A DNA stretch of 64,000 bases from Pedobacter aquatilis (GTDB taxonomy: Bacteria > Bacteroidota > Bacteroidia > Sphingobacteriales > Sphingobacteriaceae), in assembly GCF_030409415.1 (NCBI RefSeq), contig NZ_JAUFPW010000008.1:165386-229385 (forward strand), given 5' to 3'. The number at the start of each line of letters is the position of its first letter. Within the stretch, counting starts at the first letter, position 1. Below, one piece after another: positions 9,244 to 17,211 of this stretch. The translations under genes were made by a program, and so were the position numbers. The notes under the pieces were generated by a model, which saw nothing but the letters and a program-made list of their open reading frames with translations, made no database searches and was not told the DNA's origin.

Positions 9244-9819
9244 CTATTTTGTGGCCCAAGATTTTTGATTTCTCCTTAATGGAATACAGGCTTCGTAGTG
9301 TACGGGTATATAATCATATGCTAATCCTTTAGTTGCGCCTAATTTTGAGCTGGCATAACCTTCAATCGTTAAGCTTTTAAGTTTAGAGAAAAAAGATTGT
9401 CCGAAGATTTTGTCGTTAATTTTGTTAAAAATATGGATGCGATAGATATCTGATGTTTCAAAGTATTTAAGTACATCTATTCTTTCATCATCATTACATT
9501 TGAAAAATGTTTTATTGTACTTATCTAAAGTATAATTTTCCAAATCATTTAATCCATTTAAAAATTTATGCTGTACTCTGGATTCGGTGCAATTAAATAA
9601 AACATTAACTATAAAATTCTCCACACCTGCTGCTTTAGCACCTGGAGTATCAGTAGTAGGAATTATGGTTTCAGCTAACTCGGCTATTAGAGGCTTGTAA
9701 GAAAATAAAACCTTTGCATCTATATCTTTATTAAGGCTAAACCATTTATAAGCTGAAAAAGACGATACACCAACTATACATACACCTAAGAAACTCTTTA
9801 GAGATGTTCTTCTATTCAT
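9244..9819 (-). CDS. Gluconate 2-dehydrogenase subunit 3-like protein
   Basis: A 191-residue protein with an N-terminal MNRRTSLKSF(L) start and a hydrophobic stretch (about 9-24). This recalls a Tat-type or anchor signal, although the second part of the twin-arginine motif is weak. The segment LIAELAETIIPTTDTPGAKAAGV is the characteristic start of gluconate 2-dehydrogenase subunit 3 family proteins, small partners that help export and assemble GMC dehydrogenases. It is 22 bases upstream of the GMC gene on the same strand. The start codon faces the divergent GT2 gene (start 9957). Confidence 0.85.
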   Translation of the reverse strand: MNRRTSLKSFLGVCIVGVSSFSAYKWFSLNKDIDAKVLFSYKPLIAELAETIIPTTDTPGAKAAGVENFIVNVLFNCTESRVQHKFLNGLNDLENYTLDKYNKTFFKCNDDERIDVLKYFETSDIYRIHIFNKINDKIFGQSFFSKLKSLTIEGYASSKLGATKGLAYDYIPVHYEACIPLRRNQKSWATK

Positions 9820-9956
9820 GAATCAAAATGTTTGGGAATTGGTGTAAATATAGTTATTATTGCAAACTATCAGAATATTTTGTTGCCCCCAATTTAAATG
9901 TTTGCTATATTATTTGCATCTTTATTTTTCTAAATGTAAAACTTCCCTTTACTTAC

Positions 9957-10820
9957 ATGAACATATTCAACAATCCCGTTTGGTTTAAAGATTTTGATTT
10001 CCAGTATGAAAAATTTGAGGATATTCCTCAACAGGTTTTTGACAACATAAATCAAGACTTGGATAAAATAGTTGGAGAAAATCCTTTAGTTACAATTTTA
10101 ATTTCTGCTTGGAATGAAGAAGTAAATATTTTGAGGTGCATTTCAAGTCTTTCGAAAACAAAATGTAATTTCCCTATTGAGATAATTGTTGTTAATAATA
10201 ATTCGAAAGATAAAACACAACACACGATAGATAAGCTGCATGTAAAAGGATTATTTGAGCAAAAACAGGGTTGTGGCCCTGCTCGTCAATTTGGGCAAGA
10301 AAATGCTAAAGGAAAATATGTACTTCTTGCAGATGCAGATTGTTTTTATCCTTCTTGTTGGGTAGAGGAAATGACAAAAGTGCTGAAGAAAGAAAATGTT
10401 GTTTGTGTTTATGGACGCTATTCCTTTATTAGTGAGGAAGGTTATCCAAGGTGGCAATTATTCTTCCTGGAAAAAATGAAGGATATTATAGCTGAATTCA
10501 GACAAATTAACAGACCATATTTTAATGCATATGGTTTAAGCATGGGATATGTTAGAGAGCTTGGATTAAAAGTTGGGTTTATTGAAACTAACTTTTGGGG
10601 CGATGATGGTCAACTATGCTTAGGGCTTATGAAATATGGTAAGGTAAAGCAAGTACGAAGTAACAAAGCAAGAGTTTGGACTGGTCCTAGAACATTACAA
10701 AGAGATGGTTCATTCGTTAACGCATTAAAAAACAGATTAAAGAAAGAAACAAAACGTTTCTTCAGGAATTTTAATTCTAAACTTCCTGAAGATGCTGTTC
10801 ACGAATCGAAAAAAATTTAG
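9957..10820 (+). CDS. GT2-family glycosyltransferase
   Basis: A 287-residue GT-A protein. The reading frame is open back to 9828, but the first 43 residues of that longer version are cysteine/aromatic-rich and unlike the family. The ATG at 9957 (MNIFNNPVWFKDF) is preferred. Motifs: VTILISAWNEEVNILRC near residue 46, VNNNSKDKT for the nucleotide site, ARQFGQENAKGKYVLLADAD with the DxD-type metal site, and WGDDGQLCLGLMKYG, a base-region motif of inverting GT2 enzymes. It is a lone plus-strand gene between two minus-strand groups and stops 2 bases before the opposing GT4 gene ends. Confidence 0.85.
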   Translation: MNIFNNPVWFKDFDFQYEKFEDIPQQVFDNINQDLDKIVGENPLVTILISAWNEEVNILRCISSLSKTKCNFPIEIIVVNNNSKDKTQHTIDKLHVKGLFEQKQGCGPARQFGQENAKGKYVLLADADCFYPSCWVEEMTKVLKKENVVCVYGRYSFISEEGYPRWQLFFLEKMKDIIAEFRQINRPYFNAYGLSMGYVRELGLKVGFIETNFWGDDGQLCLGLMKYGKVKQVRSNKARVWTGPRTLQRDGSFVNALKNRLKKETKRFFRNFNSKLPEDAVHESKKI

Positions 10821-10822
10821 CA

Positions 10823-11941
10823 TTATTGAGCTACAAGTTCATCATAAATTTTCTCAATCTTTCTTGTCATTATAGATACGCTAAATTCTTCTAGAATTGT
10901 TTTCCCGGCATTGCTACCAATTTTTATTCGAAGTTGCTCATCTTTTGCAACCAAAGTTAGGGTTTCTGCAAGTTGCTTAGGATTTTGAACCGGAACAAGC
11001 ATTCCGTTTTCGCCAGTTTTGATAACTTCCTTTGCCCCATCAATAGCCGTTACAACAACAGCTTTATTCATAGCCATAGCTTCCAACATGCCAATTGGAA
11101 GTCCTTCCCAAAGGGATGGTAGACAATAAATATCAATTGCATTCAATATGTTTGGAACATCTTGTCTGAAATTTATAAAAATTATTTTCGAATAAACATT
11201 AAGTTCTTTAGCAAGATTTATCGCATCTTCTTTTAATTCACCATCGCCAACAAAAAGAAATTTAATGTCTAGGTCTTCGGGTAATAATGCAATTGCTCTC
11301 ACTAAAGTTAAAGGGTCTTTTTGCTTAGTCATTCGAACAACGTATCCTACTAGAATAGTTGATGGCTCGATATTGAGTTCTTTTCTAATATCAGGGAAAT
11401 TTCCTTTGGGATTATATTTTTTAAGGTTAATACCATATTTTACAACCTTTGCTCTCTTCATTTCAAATTGCTTACTAGCATCATTTAAATTATTATCTGA
11501 AACGCAAATTGTTAGGTTAGCTTTATTAACTAAAAATTTTTCACCCTGAATTCTTAAGTTTTTTAAGAGAAAATTTTGATCAGGATGAAAGGACCAACCG
11601 TGAACAGTATAAGCAATAGGGATATTAAGCTTTTTGGCGCTTTGAAAGGTATTTGAATTCGCTCTGGTACCATGAGCGTGTACTAAATCAATTTTTTCAG
11701 AAACTAGAATTTCCTTAACGGCAGCCCATTTAGTGAAATCGAAAGGTTTTTCTGTTTCAATAACATAGGTTTTAATCCCCATTTCTTTCATTCTATCTAC
11801 CATAGGGCCATAAGTGAATGAAAGAACAATGCTTTCGTATTTATCTTTATCTAGTTCTTCAACTAGATCTAATACATGTGATTCCCCTCCCCCAATTTTA
11901 CCTTGTCTTATGGTCTGAAGTATCTTAATCCTATTATTCAT
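10823..11941 (-). CDS. GT4-family (GT-B fold) glycosyltransferase
   Basis: A 372-residue retaining glycosyltransferase. The glycine-rich acceptor loop is GKIGGGESHVLDL (about 14-26). LVHAHGTRAN (about 95-104) and YTVHGW lie in the N-domain. The C-domain carries VGYVVRMTKQKDP, FVGDGELKED and the E-x7-E element within LWEGLPIGMLEAMA, the nucleotide-sugar site of GT4 enzymes. It is the last gene of the minus-strand operon starting at 20040 and ends 2 bases from the opposing GT2 gene. Confidence 0.9.
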   Translation of the reverse strand: MNNRIKILQTIRQGKIGGGESHVLDLVEELDKDKYESIVLSFTYGPMVDRMKEMGIKTYVIETEKPFDFTKWAAVKEILVSEKIDLVHAHGTRANSNTFQSAKKLNIPIAYTVHGWSFHPDQNFLLKNLRIQGEKFLVNKANLTICVSDNNLNDASKQFEMKRAKVVKYGINLKKYNPKGNFPDIRKELNIEPSTILVGYVVRMTKQKDPLTLVRAIALLPEDLDIKFLFVGDGELKEDAINLAKELNVYSKIIFINFRQDVPNILNAIDIYCLPSLWEGLPIGMLEAMAMNKAVVVTAIDGAKEVIKTGENGMLVPVQNPKQLAETLTLVAKDEQLRIKIGSNAGKTILEEFSVSIMTRKIEKIYDELVAQ

Positions 11942-11970
11942 TTTACAACGATGATTTACTTATCTAAAAA

Positions 11971-13158
11971 TCAATTTGATTTAATATCATTAATGCTAGA
12001 CTGCTGATCGTGCTTGGTAGCCACAGAAATCTGATTGGCCTTGTTTGCTTTTATTAAAGCTAATACCTGAAAAAAAACAAATTTTGGAACGCTTTTCAGC
12101 GAATCGTATATTCTTTTATCAGCATTAAAATTAGCTAACGACTTATAAAATATAAATATAAATACCAAGCCAGATAGTATCCATGCAATTATAGCTAAAG
12201 GCATAATAAAAATACTTACTAAAAAACAAATTGCAGACAACGCAAAAAGAATAAAAAGTGGTGGTCTTAATAACATAATGCTAAACAAAAACTGATTTTT
12301 GTTTAGATTTAAAATACTGGTCATATTTAATTTAAGTCCTAGTTTAAAAAACTTAAACCATGTGTTTATCCATCTAGCTCTTTGCTTAACAAGTTGTTCT
12401 GATTTTGATGTCTTTTCATCATAAACAATCGCCTTTTCGGCAAAAGCAATTCTAAGTTTCCTTTTTAAAATTTCGTATTGCAAAATTTTATCAAATCCGG
12501 CACCACTTGTTTTTAATTCTTGCAAACAATCTTTGTAAAGCGCAACAGTAAATGCCATACCAGATCCGGATAATGAAGCAGAAGAACCATTATCAAAAAG
12601 TAGTTGTCTATCAGTATATCTATAATAAATATCACCTGCAGCATCTAAACATGCATATTGAGTATTTAGATTCTTTTCTTCACGAATTCCTTGTACAGCC
12701 TGAAATCCTTGGTTAAAACTATAATTTAGCTCATTCAAGTATTCACTATGAACAAGATTATCACTATCTATTATTGTTAATCGATTATGGGGTCTTTTAA
12801 AATTATCAATCGCATAGAAATGTGATTTTATATTACTCGCTAATTCAACTTCTGGACGAAGAACAACGACCTTGTCATTATCAAAATTTAACTCGGAAAT
12901 ATCGCAGTTGTCTGCCACAACATAAATCAAATAGTTATTATAATTTAATTTTAAAATAGAATCTACAGCCATTGGAACCAAAGTTGTTTGCTGATATGCT
13001 GTAACTATGATCGCGTAGTCTGCTTCTATTACCGAATTATTAATTGCTCTTTTTGATTTTCTAGTAAAACGTTGTGTAAGAAATAAAATAAATGGAAATA
13101 CTAAATGAATAGCAATTAATGCCTGAAATAAAATAAATATGATTGAACCAAAATTCAT
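11971..13158 (-). CDS. Membrane-bound GT2 glycosyltransferase (processive-type QxxRW motif)
   Basis: A 395-residue protein with an N-terminal membrane span (about 5-25), a cytoplasmic GT-A domain and two or three spans near the C-terminus (about 295-350). LTIIDSDNLVH holds the DxD, and KQRARWINTW carries the Q-x-x-R-W motif of cellulose-synthase-like and hyaluronan-synthase-like GT2 enzymes. The motif is typical of processive or membrane-delivering transferases. It starts 3 bases after the stop of the upstream GT4-like gene, so translation is probably coupled. Confidence 0.85.
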   Translation of the reverse strand: MNFGSIIFILFQALIAIHLVFPFILFLTQRFTRKSKRAINNSVIEADYAIIVTAYQQTTLVPMAVDSILKLNYNNYLIYVVADNCDISELNFDNDKVVVLRPEVELASNIKSHFYAIDNFKRPHNRLTIIDSDNLVHSEYLNELNYSFNQGFQAVQGIREEKNLNTQYACLDAAGDIYYRYTDRQLLFDNGSSASLSGSGMAFTVALYKDCLQELKTSGAGFDKILQYEILKRKLRIAFAEKAIVYDEKTSKSEQLVKQRARWINTWFKFFKLGLKLNMTSILNLNKNQFLFSIMLLRPPLFILFALSAICFLVSIFIMPLAIIAWILSGLVFIFIFYKSLANFNADKRIYDSLKSVPKFVFFQVLALIKANKANQISVATKHDQQSSINDIKSN

Positions 13159-13161
13159 CCT

Positions 13162-14373
13162 TTAGTGTTTAAACTTCTCTTTTAACTTTTTTGATATTTG
13201 TACTCGCATCAGGTCTACACTATTTTCCCAGGTATGTGTCAAAGCAAAACGTATTCTCTCATCAATTAATTCCTGGTTATTTTCTTTTATTGCTTGCCTA
13301 ATTAATTGAACATAATCCTCTTTTGAATTAGCCAGATAGACATGATTTTTAAAAACCTCCATCGTTTTGGTAGAGGAGGCAATTATTGGTTTCCCTAGAG
13401 ATAAGTATTCATCAATCTTTCGGGGATAGTTTCCAATAGTTACAGGGTTAATTAACTGAGGATTAATGCAAACATCAAAATTATTTATATATTTTGGTAA
13501 ATCTTCAACTGGCTTTTGGCCTAAAAATATTATATTATCAATTGAATGCAGAAGACTATTCTTGAAAACTTCATCTTCTCCCCCAACTAAGACAAAGTTA
13601 ATATCAGGGCAAGCAACTGCAATGTGTTCGATAATTTCTATATCTAACCTGATTGTGTTTAGTGCACCAACATAGCCTACAATTGGTTTATCTAAAGGTA
13701 AATCTGAAGGAATTGCATCAATATTTCTGTTAGCAAAATCGTCAATATCACAGCCTTGTCCAACATAAAATGAATCTTGATTGTATTGTTTGCAATAATC
13801 AGCTAAGTAGGTTGAGTTGGCAAAACAAATATCACTTTTACTAATAAGTTTAGGCTCTAAATATTCTCCATGCTTGCGCCAGTAATCAACTCCAAGCATA
13901 TAATCCCTAGAATAATATATACTCAAATCTGGCTTCAGCAAAACATCGAGATAAAAGCCTTTAAACATCTCATTATCATTAAATAATATGGTGTTTCTGA
14001 ATCCTAATTCTGTTAATGCAGATTTTACAGACGTAGCAAGTTTTTTATTATTTAGTTTATTAATGAAATTAAAAAGATTGTGATAATTTATCCAATTAAT
14101 AGATTCCACTATACAATCAGGAAACAAATTCCAAAGATTATCTTTAATTTTAATTAATCCTTGTTCTTTATTTTTAATAACATTGATTCTTTTCTTTATT
14201 TTGTCGTCATTCTTGCCTCTTAACAATGTAATGCGATCTAGCGGAGAATTAATATATAAAACTCTATTATTCTTACTTAGCTCTAATGCAATATCTTTAC
14301 AATTACTTCCAATCTCAGTATCCCAAGGTTGTTGGCCAATTATAATAATATCGTTATCGAATTTTTTATCCAT
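13162..14373 (-). CDS. GT4-like (GT-B fold) glycosyltransferase
   Basis: A 403-residue GT-B protein. The first codon of the longest frame is TTG at 14376; the adjacent ATG at 14373 is the better start, leaving 3 bases after the upstream stop. IIIGQQPWDTEIGSN and VLYINSPLDR form the N-domain. KPIVGYVGALNTIRLD, FVLVGGED and INNFDVCINPQ followed by YPRKIDEYLSLGKPIIAS give the C-domain nucleotide-binding region of a family 4/teichuronic-acid TuaH-like transferase. It is part of the minus-strand polysaccharide operon. Confidence 0.85.
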   Translation of the reverse strand: MDKKFDNDIIIIGQQPWDTEIGSNCKDIALELSKNNRVLYINSPLDRITLLRGKNDDKIKKRINVIKNKEQGLIKIKDNLWNLFPDCIVESINWINYHNLFNFINKLNNKKLATSVKSALTELGFRNTILFNDNEMFKGFYLDVLLKPDLSIYYSRDYMLGVDYWRKHGEYLEPKLISKSDICFANSTYLADYCKQYNQDSFYVGQGCDIDDFANRNIDAIPSDLPLDKPIVGYVGALNTIRLDIEIIEHIAVACPDINFVLVGGEDEVFKNSLLHSIDNIIFLGQKPVEDLPKYINNFDVCINPQLINPVTIGNYPRKIDEYLSLGKPIIASSTKTMEVFKNHVYLANSKEDYVQLIRQAIKENNQELIDERIRFALTHTWENSVDLMRVQISKKLKEKFKH

Positions 14374-14376
14374 CAA

Positions 14377-15159
14377 TTAATACTTTTTGAAATATAGACT
14401 ATAATTGAAAAGTATAAACCTGTAAACATATTTAGCTGTATTTATGAAGAAATTATCTCGTTCTCTCCAAGATAATCTATCCAAATGCATTGTACTTGGT
14501 TCTGAAGATGTATTAATCTGTTCGAAAACTCCCTTATAATTGTCGAATAATAAACCTTTACCCTTATGTTGTAAATATGATATCATCATATCAAATTCAG
14601 TTTTTTCTGGGTTTTTCATTTCTGCATAGCGCCCAAATTTTTCAAAAAAATTGCTTCTACGCAAATGTGGATGGTCACTATACAGAGGAAATTTATCGAG
14701 ATTTGTAGAACCATGATTGAACACCATCTTCGAAAAGCCATTTCTATAAGGTTCTTTATGTGTATACTGAAGGTAAGAATAGAATCTTATAGTATCAAAA
14801 TCTTCAGTTTCCAAAATTGATAATGCATCCTTTAAAGGTTTTTCACAACCTGGAAGGGGTATAAAATCTTCCTGTACATAGAGTGTGTATGGTAACGTTA
14901 CAGCATCCTGTCCTTTGTTGATATTGTTGCCAAGCCCTTTATTTTTAGGGGTTGTTATCAAATCAAAGTTGTATTGCTCTTTAAGCAACTTTAGCTGTTC
15001 TAAATGTTCGGCTTTGCTTCCATCATCCGACACAACAACTTGCCCGAAAGAGCAATTAACTTTCTGAAAATTTTCCAACAGCCGTTCGAGTGACTTACTC
15101 CTATTGTAATGGGTGATTAGTAGTGCTACAGTATCAAAATGATGAGCATATTTTATCAT
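14377..15159 (-). CDS. GT2-family glycosyltransferase (paralogue set member 3)
   Basis: A 260-residue relative of the two plus-strand GT2 genes at 3519 and 4350, here on the opposite strand inside the main operon. It keeps VALLITHYNRSKSLERLL, the VSDDGSKAEHL nucleotide site with the normal DDG, NKGLGNNINKGQDAV, YVQEDFIP and HPHLRRSNFFEKFGRY. Duplicated transferases on both flanks suggest the locus was assembled by duplication plus inversion, or that repeat units carry similar linkages. It sits 22 bases after the acyltransferase gene. Confidence 0.87.
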   Translation of the reverse strand: MIKYAHHFDTVALLITHYNRSKSLERLLENFQKVNCSFGQVVVSDDGSKAEHLEQLKLLKEQYNFDLITTPKNKGLGNNINKGQDAVTLPYTLYVQEDFIPLPGCEKPLKDALSILETEDFDTIRFYSYLQYTHKEPYRNGFSKMVFNHGSTNLDKFPLYSDHPHLRRSNFFEKFGRYAEMKNPEKTEFDMMISYLQHKGKGLLFDNYKGVFEQINTSSEPSTMHLDRLSWRERDNFFINTAKYVYRFILFNYSLYFKKY

Positions 15160-15181
15160 ACAATTTTTCTTTAGAGTATCT

Positions 15182-15802
15182 TTAAATATTAATTTTTTCC
15201 CACTTATCAGAAGTACTACTATACTTCTTTATTACTTTAGCAGGATTACCGACAGCAATAGAAAATGGAGGTATATCTTTAGTCACCACACTTCCTGCTC
15301 CGATTACACAATGTTTTCCGAGCGTAACACCAGCAGTAATAACGCTATTTGCTCCAATCCATACATCATCTTCAATAGAGATATTTTTGCAAATCACCTT
15401 TTGTTTTGCCGGCGATATTTCAACATTTTCATAACCATGGTTTAAACCCGATACCACAATATTTTGCGCCATCATTACTTCATTACCAATGGTTACAGGG
15501 CCAATGATTACATTTCCTACTCCAATTATTGTGTTGTCTCCAATAATTACGTCGCCAACTCCATTATTAACAGTTGCAAAATCTTCAATAGTAGAATAAT
15601 TACCTAAATTAAATTTGTTGAAAGGTAATACGTCCATTTTTGTTCGTCTTCGAACAATACTTCCTTTGCCCCTCTTATGCTTAAAAGGATTTAGAAATAG
15701 CTTCACCCATAATCTAGGGCCGTGCTCATGAGTAGGAATTAATAATAATAGTGCAATCTTTTTAAATTTTGGATTGGACTTGATTTTTGAGACTATAGAC
15801 AT
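15182..15802 (-). CDS. Left-handed beta-helix (hexapeptide) O-acyltransferase
   Basis: A 206-residue protein with hexapeptide-repeat runs, for example VIIGDNTIIGVGNVIIGPV and the second block SIEDDVWIGANSVITAGV, separated by a loop holding VSGLNHGY, whose His is the likely catalytic residue. It ends with GNPAKVIKKY. It resembles WbbJ/NodL/serine-acetyltransferase-like sugar acetyltransferases and probably acetylates a sugar of the polysaccharide. A good ribosome site, GGAGGAAAG, precedes the ATG at 15802 and lies inside the end of the tiny upstream gene (stop at 15804-15806), so the two are probably translationally coupled. Confidence 0.87.
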   Translation of the reverse strand: MSIVSKIKSNPKFKKIALLLLIPTHEHGPRLWVKLFLNPFKHKRGKGSIVRRRTKMDVLPFNKFNLGNYSTIEDFATVNNGVGDVIIGDNTIIGVGNVIIGPVTIGNEVMMAQNIVVSGLNHGYENVEISPAKQKVICKNISIEDDVWIGANSVITAGVTLGKHCVIGAGSVVTKDIPPFSIAVGNPAKVIKKYSSTSDKWEKINI

Positions 15803-15803
15803 A

Positions 15804-15905
15804 TTAACTTTCCTCCGATTCTTCAGATTTAATTTTATTCAATCCATTAATAAAACCGACAATAAAGCTAATTATAACAGGAAGAGCTAAGATCTCAAAT
15901 GGCAT
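15804..15905 (-). CDS. 33-residue single-span membrane peptide
   Basis: A short frame missed by length cut-offs. From ATG 15905 it encodes MPFEILALPVIISFIVGFI, then NGLNKIKSEESEES and a TAA at 15804-15806. About 17 hydrophobic residues form one membrane span, followed by a charged Lys/Glu tail on the C-terminal side. It fills exactly the gap between the polymerase gene (start of that gene's stop at 15918) and the acyltransferase, with one base separating its stop from the next ATG. Function unknown. The tight packing and the peptide-like composition argue for a real gene, perhaps an accessory subunit of Wzy or the acyltransferase. Confidence 0.6.
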   Translation of the reverse strand: MPFEILALPVIISFIVGFINGLNKIKSEESEES

Positions 15906-15917
15906 ATTTAAAGGTTT

Positions 15918-17183
15918 TTAAGTTAACAATTTGCTTTTTTCCATTTTCTCTAATTGTGGGGATATTAAAATAAATACCCAAGATAAATACACAACTATTG
16001 ATGAGGGCATGGTATTTATAACCTCATTTCCATAACTACAAAATAAAATACCTGCAAATCCGGAAGTTAATGCAATCATTTTTATTCTTGTTGATTCGTC
16101 TTTTATATTCCAAGCTATGCCACAACATTTACCCAAAATATAAACCATTATACTTAACCAAATTGTTAACCCAACTATACCATACATTGCCCATATTTTA
16201 ACAAAATAACTATCAGGCTGTACCGTAGATAAATATTTATCGGCATTATATTGCGTACCGTTAGCTCCAATTACACCAAGCCCACCTCCAAAAGGTCTTT
16301 CGCTCATATATGCTCTAAGAGCCATCTGTGTGTTAAATCTAACATTTAATGAAGGATCTTCCGGATTTAAAGCAGAGCGTAATCTATAAATTTGGTAGTT
16401 GCCGTTTCCTATGTTGGTAAACTTTAGCACAAACAAAAAGGCAAATGCAAATAGGCCGCCAATTAATAAAACCTTAAACTTCTTACTTAATAAAATGGCT
16501 AAAAATCCTCCTACAATTAATGCAAACAATGCACCTCTTGTACCAGAAATAAGCATTCCATATAACATCAACATAGAACAGGCGAACAATGCTATTTTTT
16601 TCCATTTTTTAAATGGCCCAAATGCTAAAATAAGCGACATTAAGCCTATATGGGCCTGCGAAGCTCCAAATTGACCTGCATCACTATAAAATGAGAAAAC
16701 CCTTAATCTGCCCCATAAAACGTGAGTTACAGCTCCACCGGTATCTAAAAACATTTGTTCTCCCCTAGATGGACCAATATAAAGTTGCTTTACCCCATTG
16801 ATGGCAGCTAATGATGAGAATACTATAATAATGATAATAAAAGTGTCTAGTTGCTTATTCTCTCTGAAAATAATAAAGCCTAACGAAACAATCATTAACG
16901 GATATAATGCAGCTGATCTGATTTCCATAAGCCAGCCCATTAAACTTGCCCCTGGATTAACAACTTGCAACAAGCTAATTATAAACCATAATAAAAACAG
17001 AAAAACAATATCTGAATTTAAGGCGCTCCAATGCTCTTTAGGTGCAGAAATAATTATACTTATCCAAATTACAACAATAAGTCCTTCTATTAAAGTACCG
17101 TATGGAATACCACCTATTTCTCTACCGAGAATTCCAAAAGTAAAACAATATACAATTAATGCGTAAAGAAGAAAATTCCTCAT
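15918..17183 (-). CDS. O-antigen polymerase/ligase family protein (Wzy-like)
   Basis: A 421-residue polytopic membrane protein with roughly 10-12 spans and the large periplasmic loop typical of Wzy_C/O-antigen ligase proteins. Around residues 205-235 MLISGTRGALFALIVGGFLA holds the conserved arginine-glycine turn. RPFGGGLGVIG (about 295) and the QPDSYFVKIWAMYGIVGL segment (about 323) are also family-typical. It lies directly downstream of the chain-length/kinase-like protein, as expected for a Wzx/Wzy pathway, and is predicted to polymerise lipid-linked repeats in the periplasm. Confidence 0.88.
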   Translation of the reverse strand: MRNFLLYALIVYCFTFGILGREIGGIPYGTLIEGLIVVIWISIIISAPKEHWSALNSDIVFLFLLWFIISLLQVVNPGASLMGWLMEIRSAALYPLMIVSLGFIIFRENKQLDTFIIIIIVFSSLAAINGVKQLYIGPSRGEQMFLDTGGAVTHVLWGRLRVFSFYSDAGQFGASQAHIGLMSLILAFGPFKKWKKIALFACSMLMLYGMLISGTRGALFALIVGGFLAILLSKKFKVLLIGGLFAFAFLFVLKFTNIGNGNYQIYRLRSALNPEDPSLNVRFNTQMALRAYMSERPFGGGLGVIGANGTQYNADKYLSTVQPDSYFVKIWAMYGIVGLTIWLSIMVYILGKCCGIAWNIKDESTRIKMIALTSGFAGILFCSYGNEVINTMPSSIVVYLSWVFILISPQLEKMEKSKLLT

Positions 17184-17211
17184 TTAATACAGGATAAATA
17201 TTTACAGAGTT

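Noticed and set aside
9828..9956. N-terminal extension of the GT2 gene to 9828
   Set aside because: The added 43 residues are Cys/Tyr/Phe-rich and unlike the family, and the ATG at 9957 gives a normal GT2 start.
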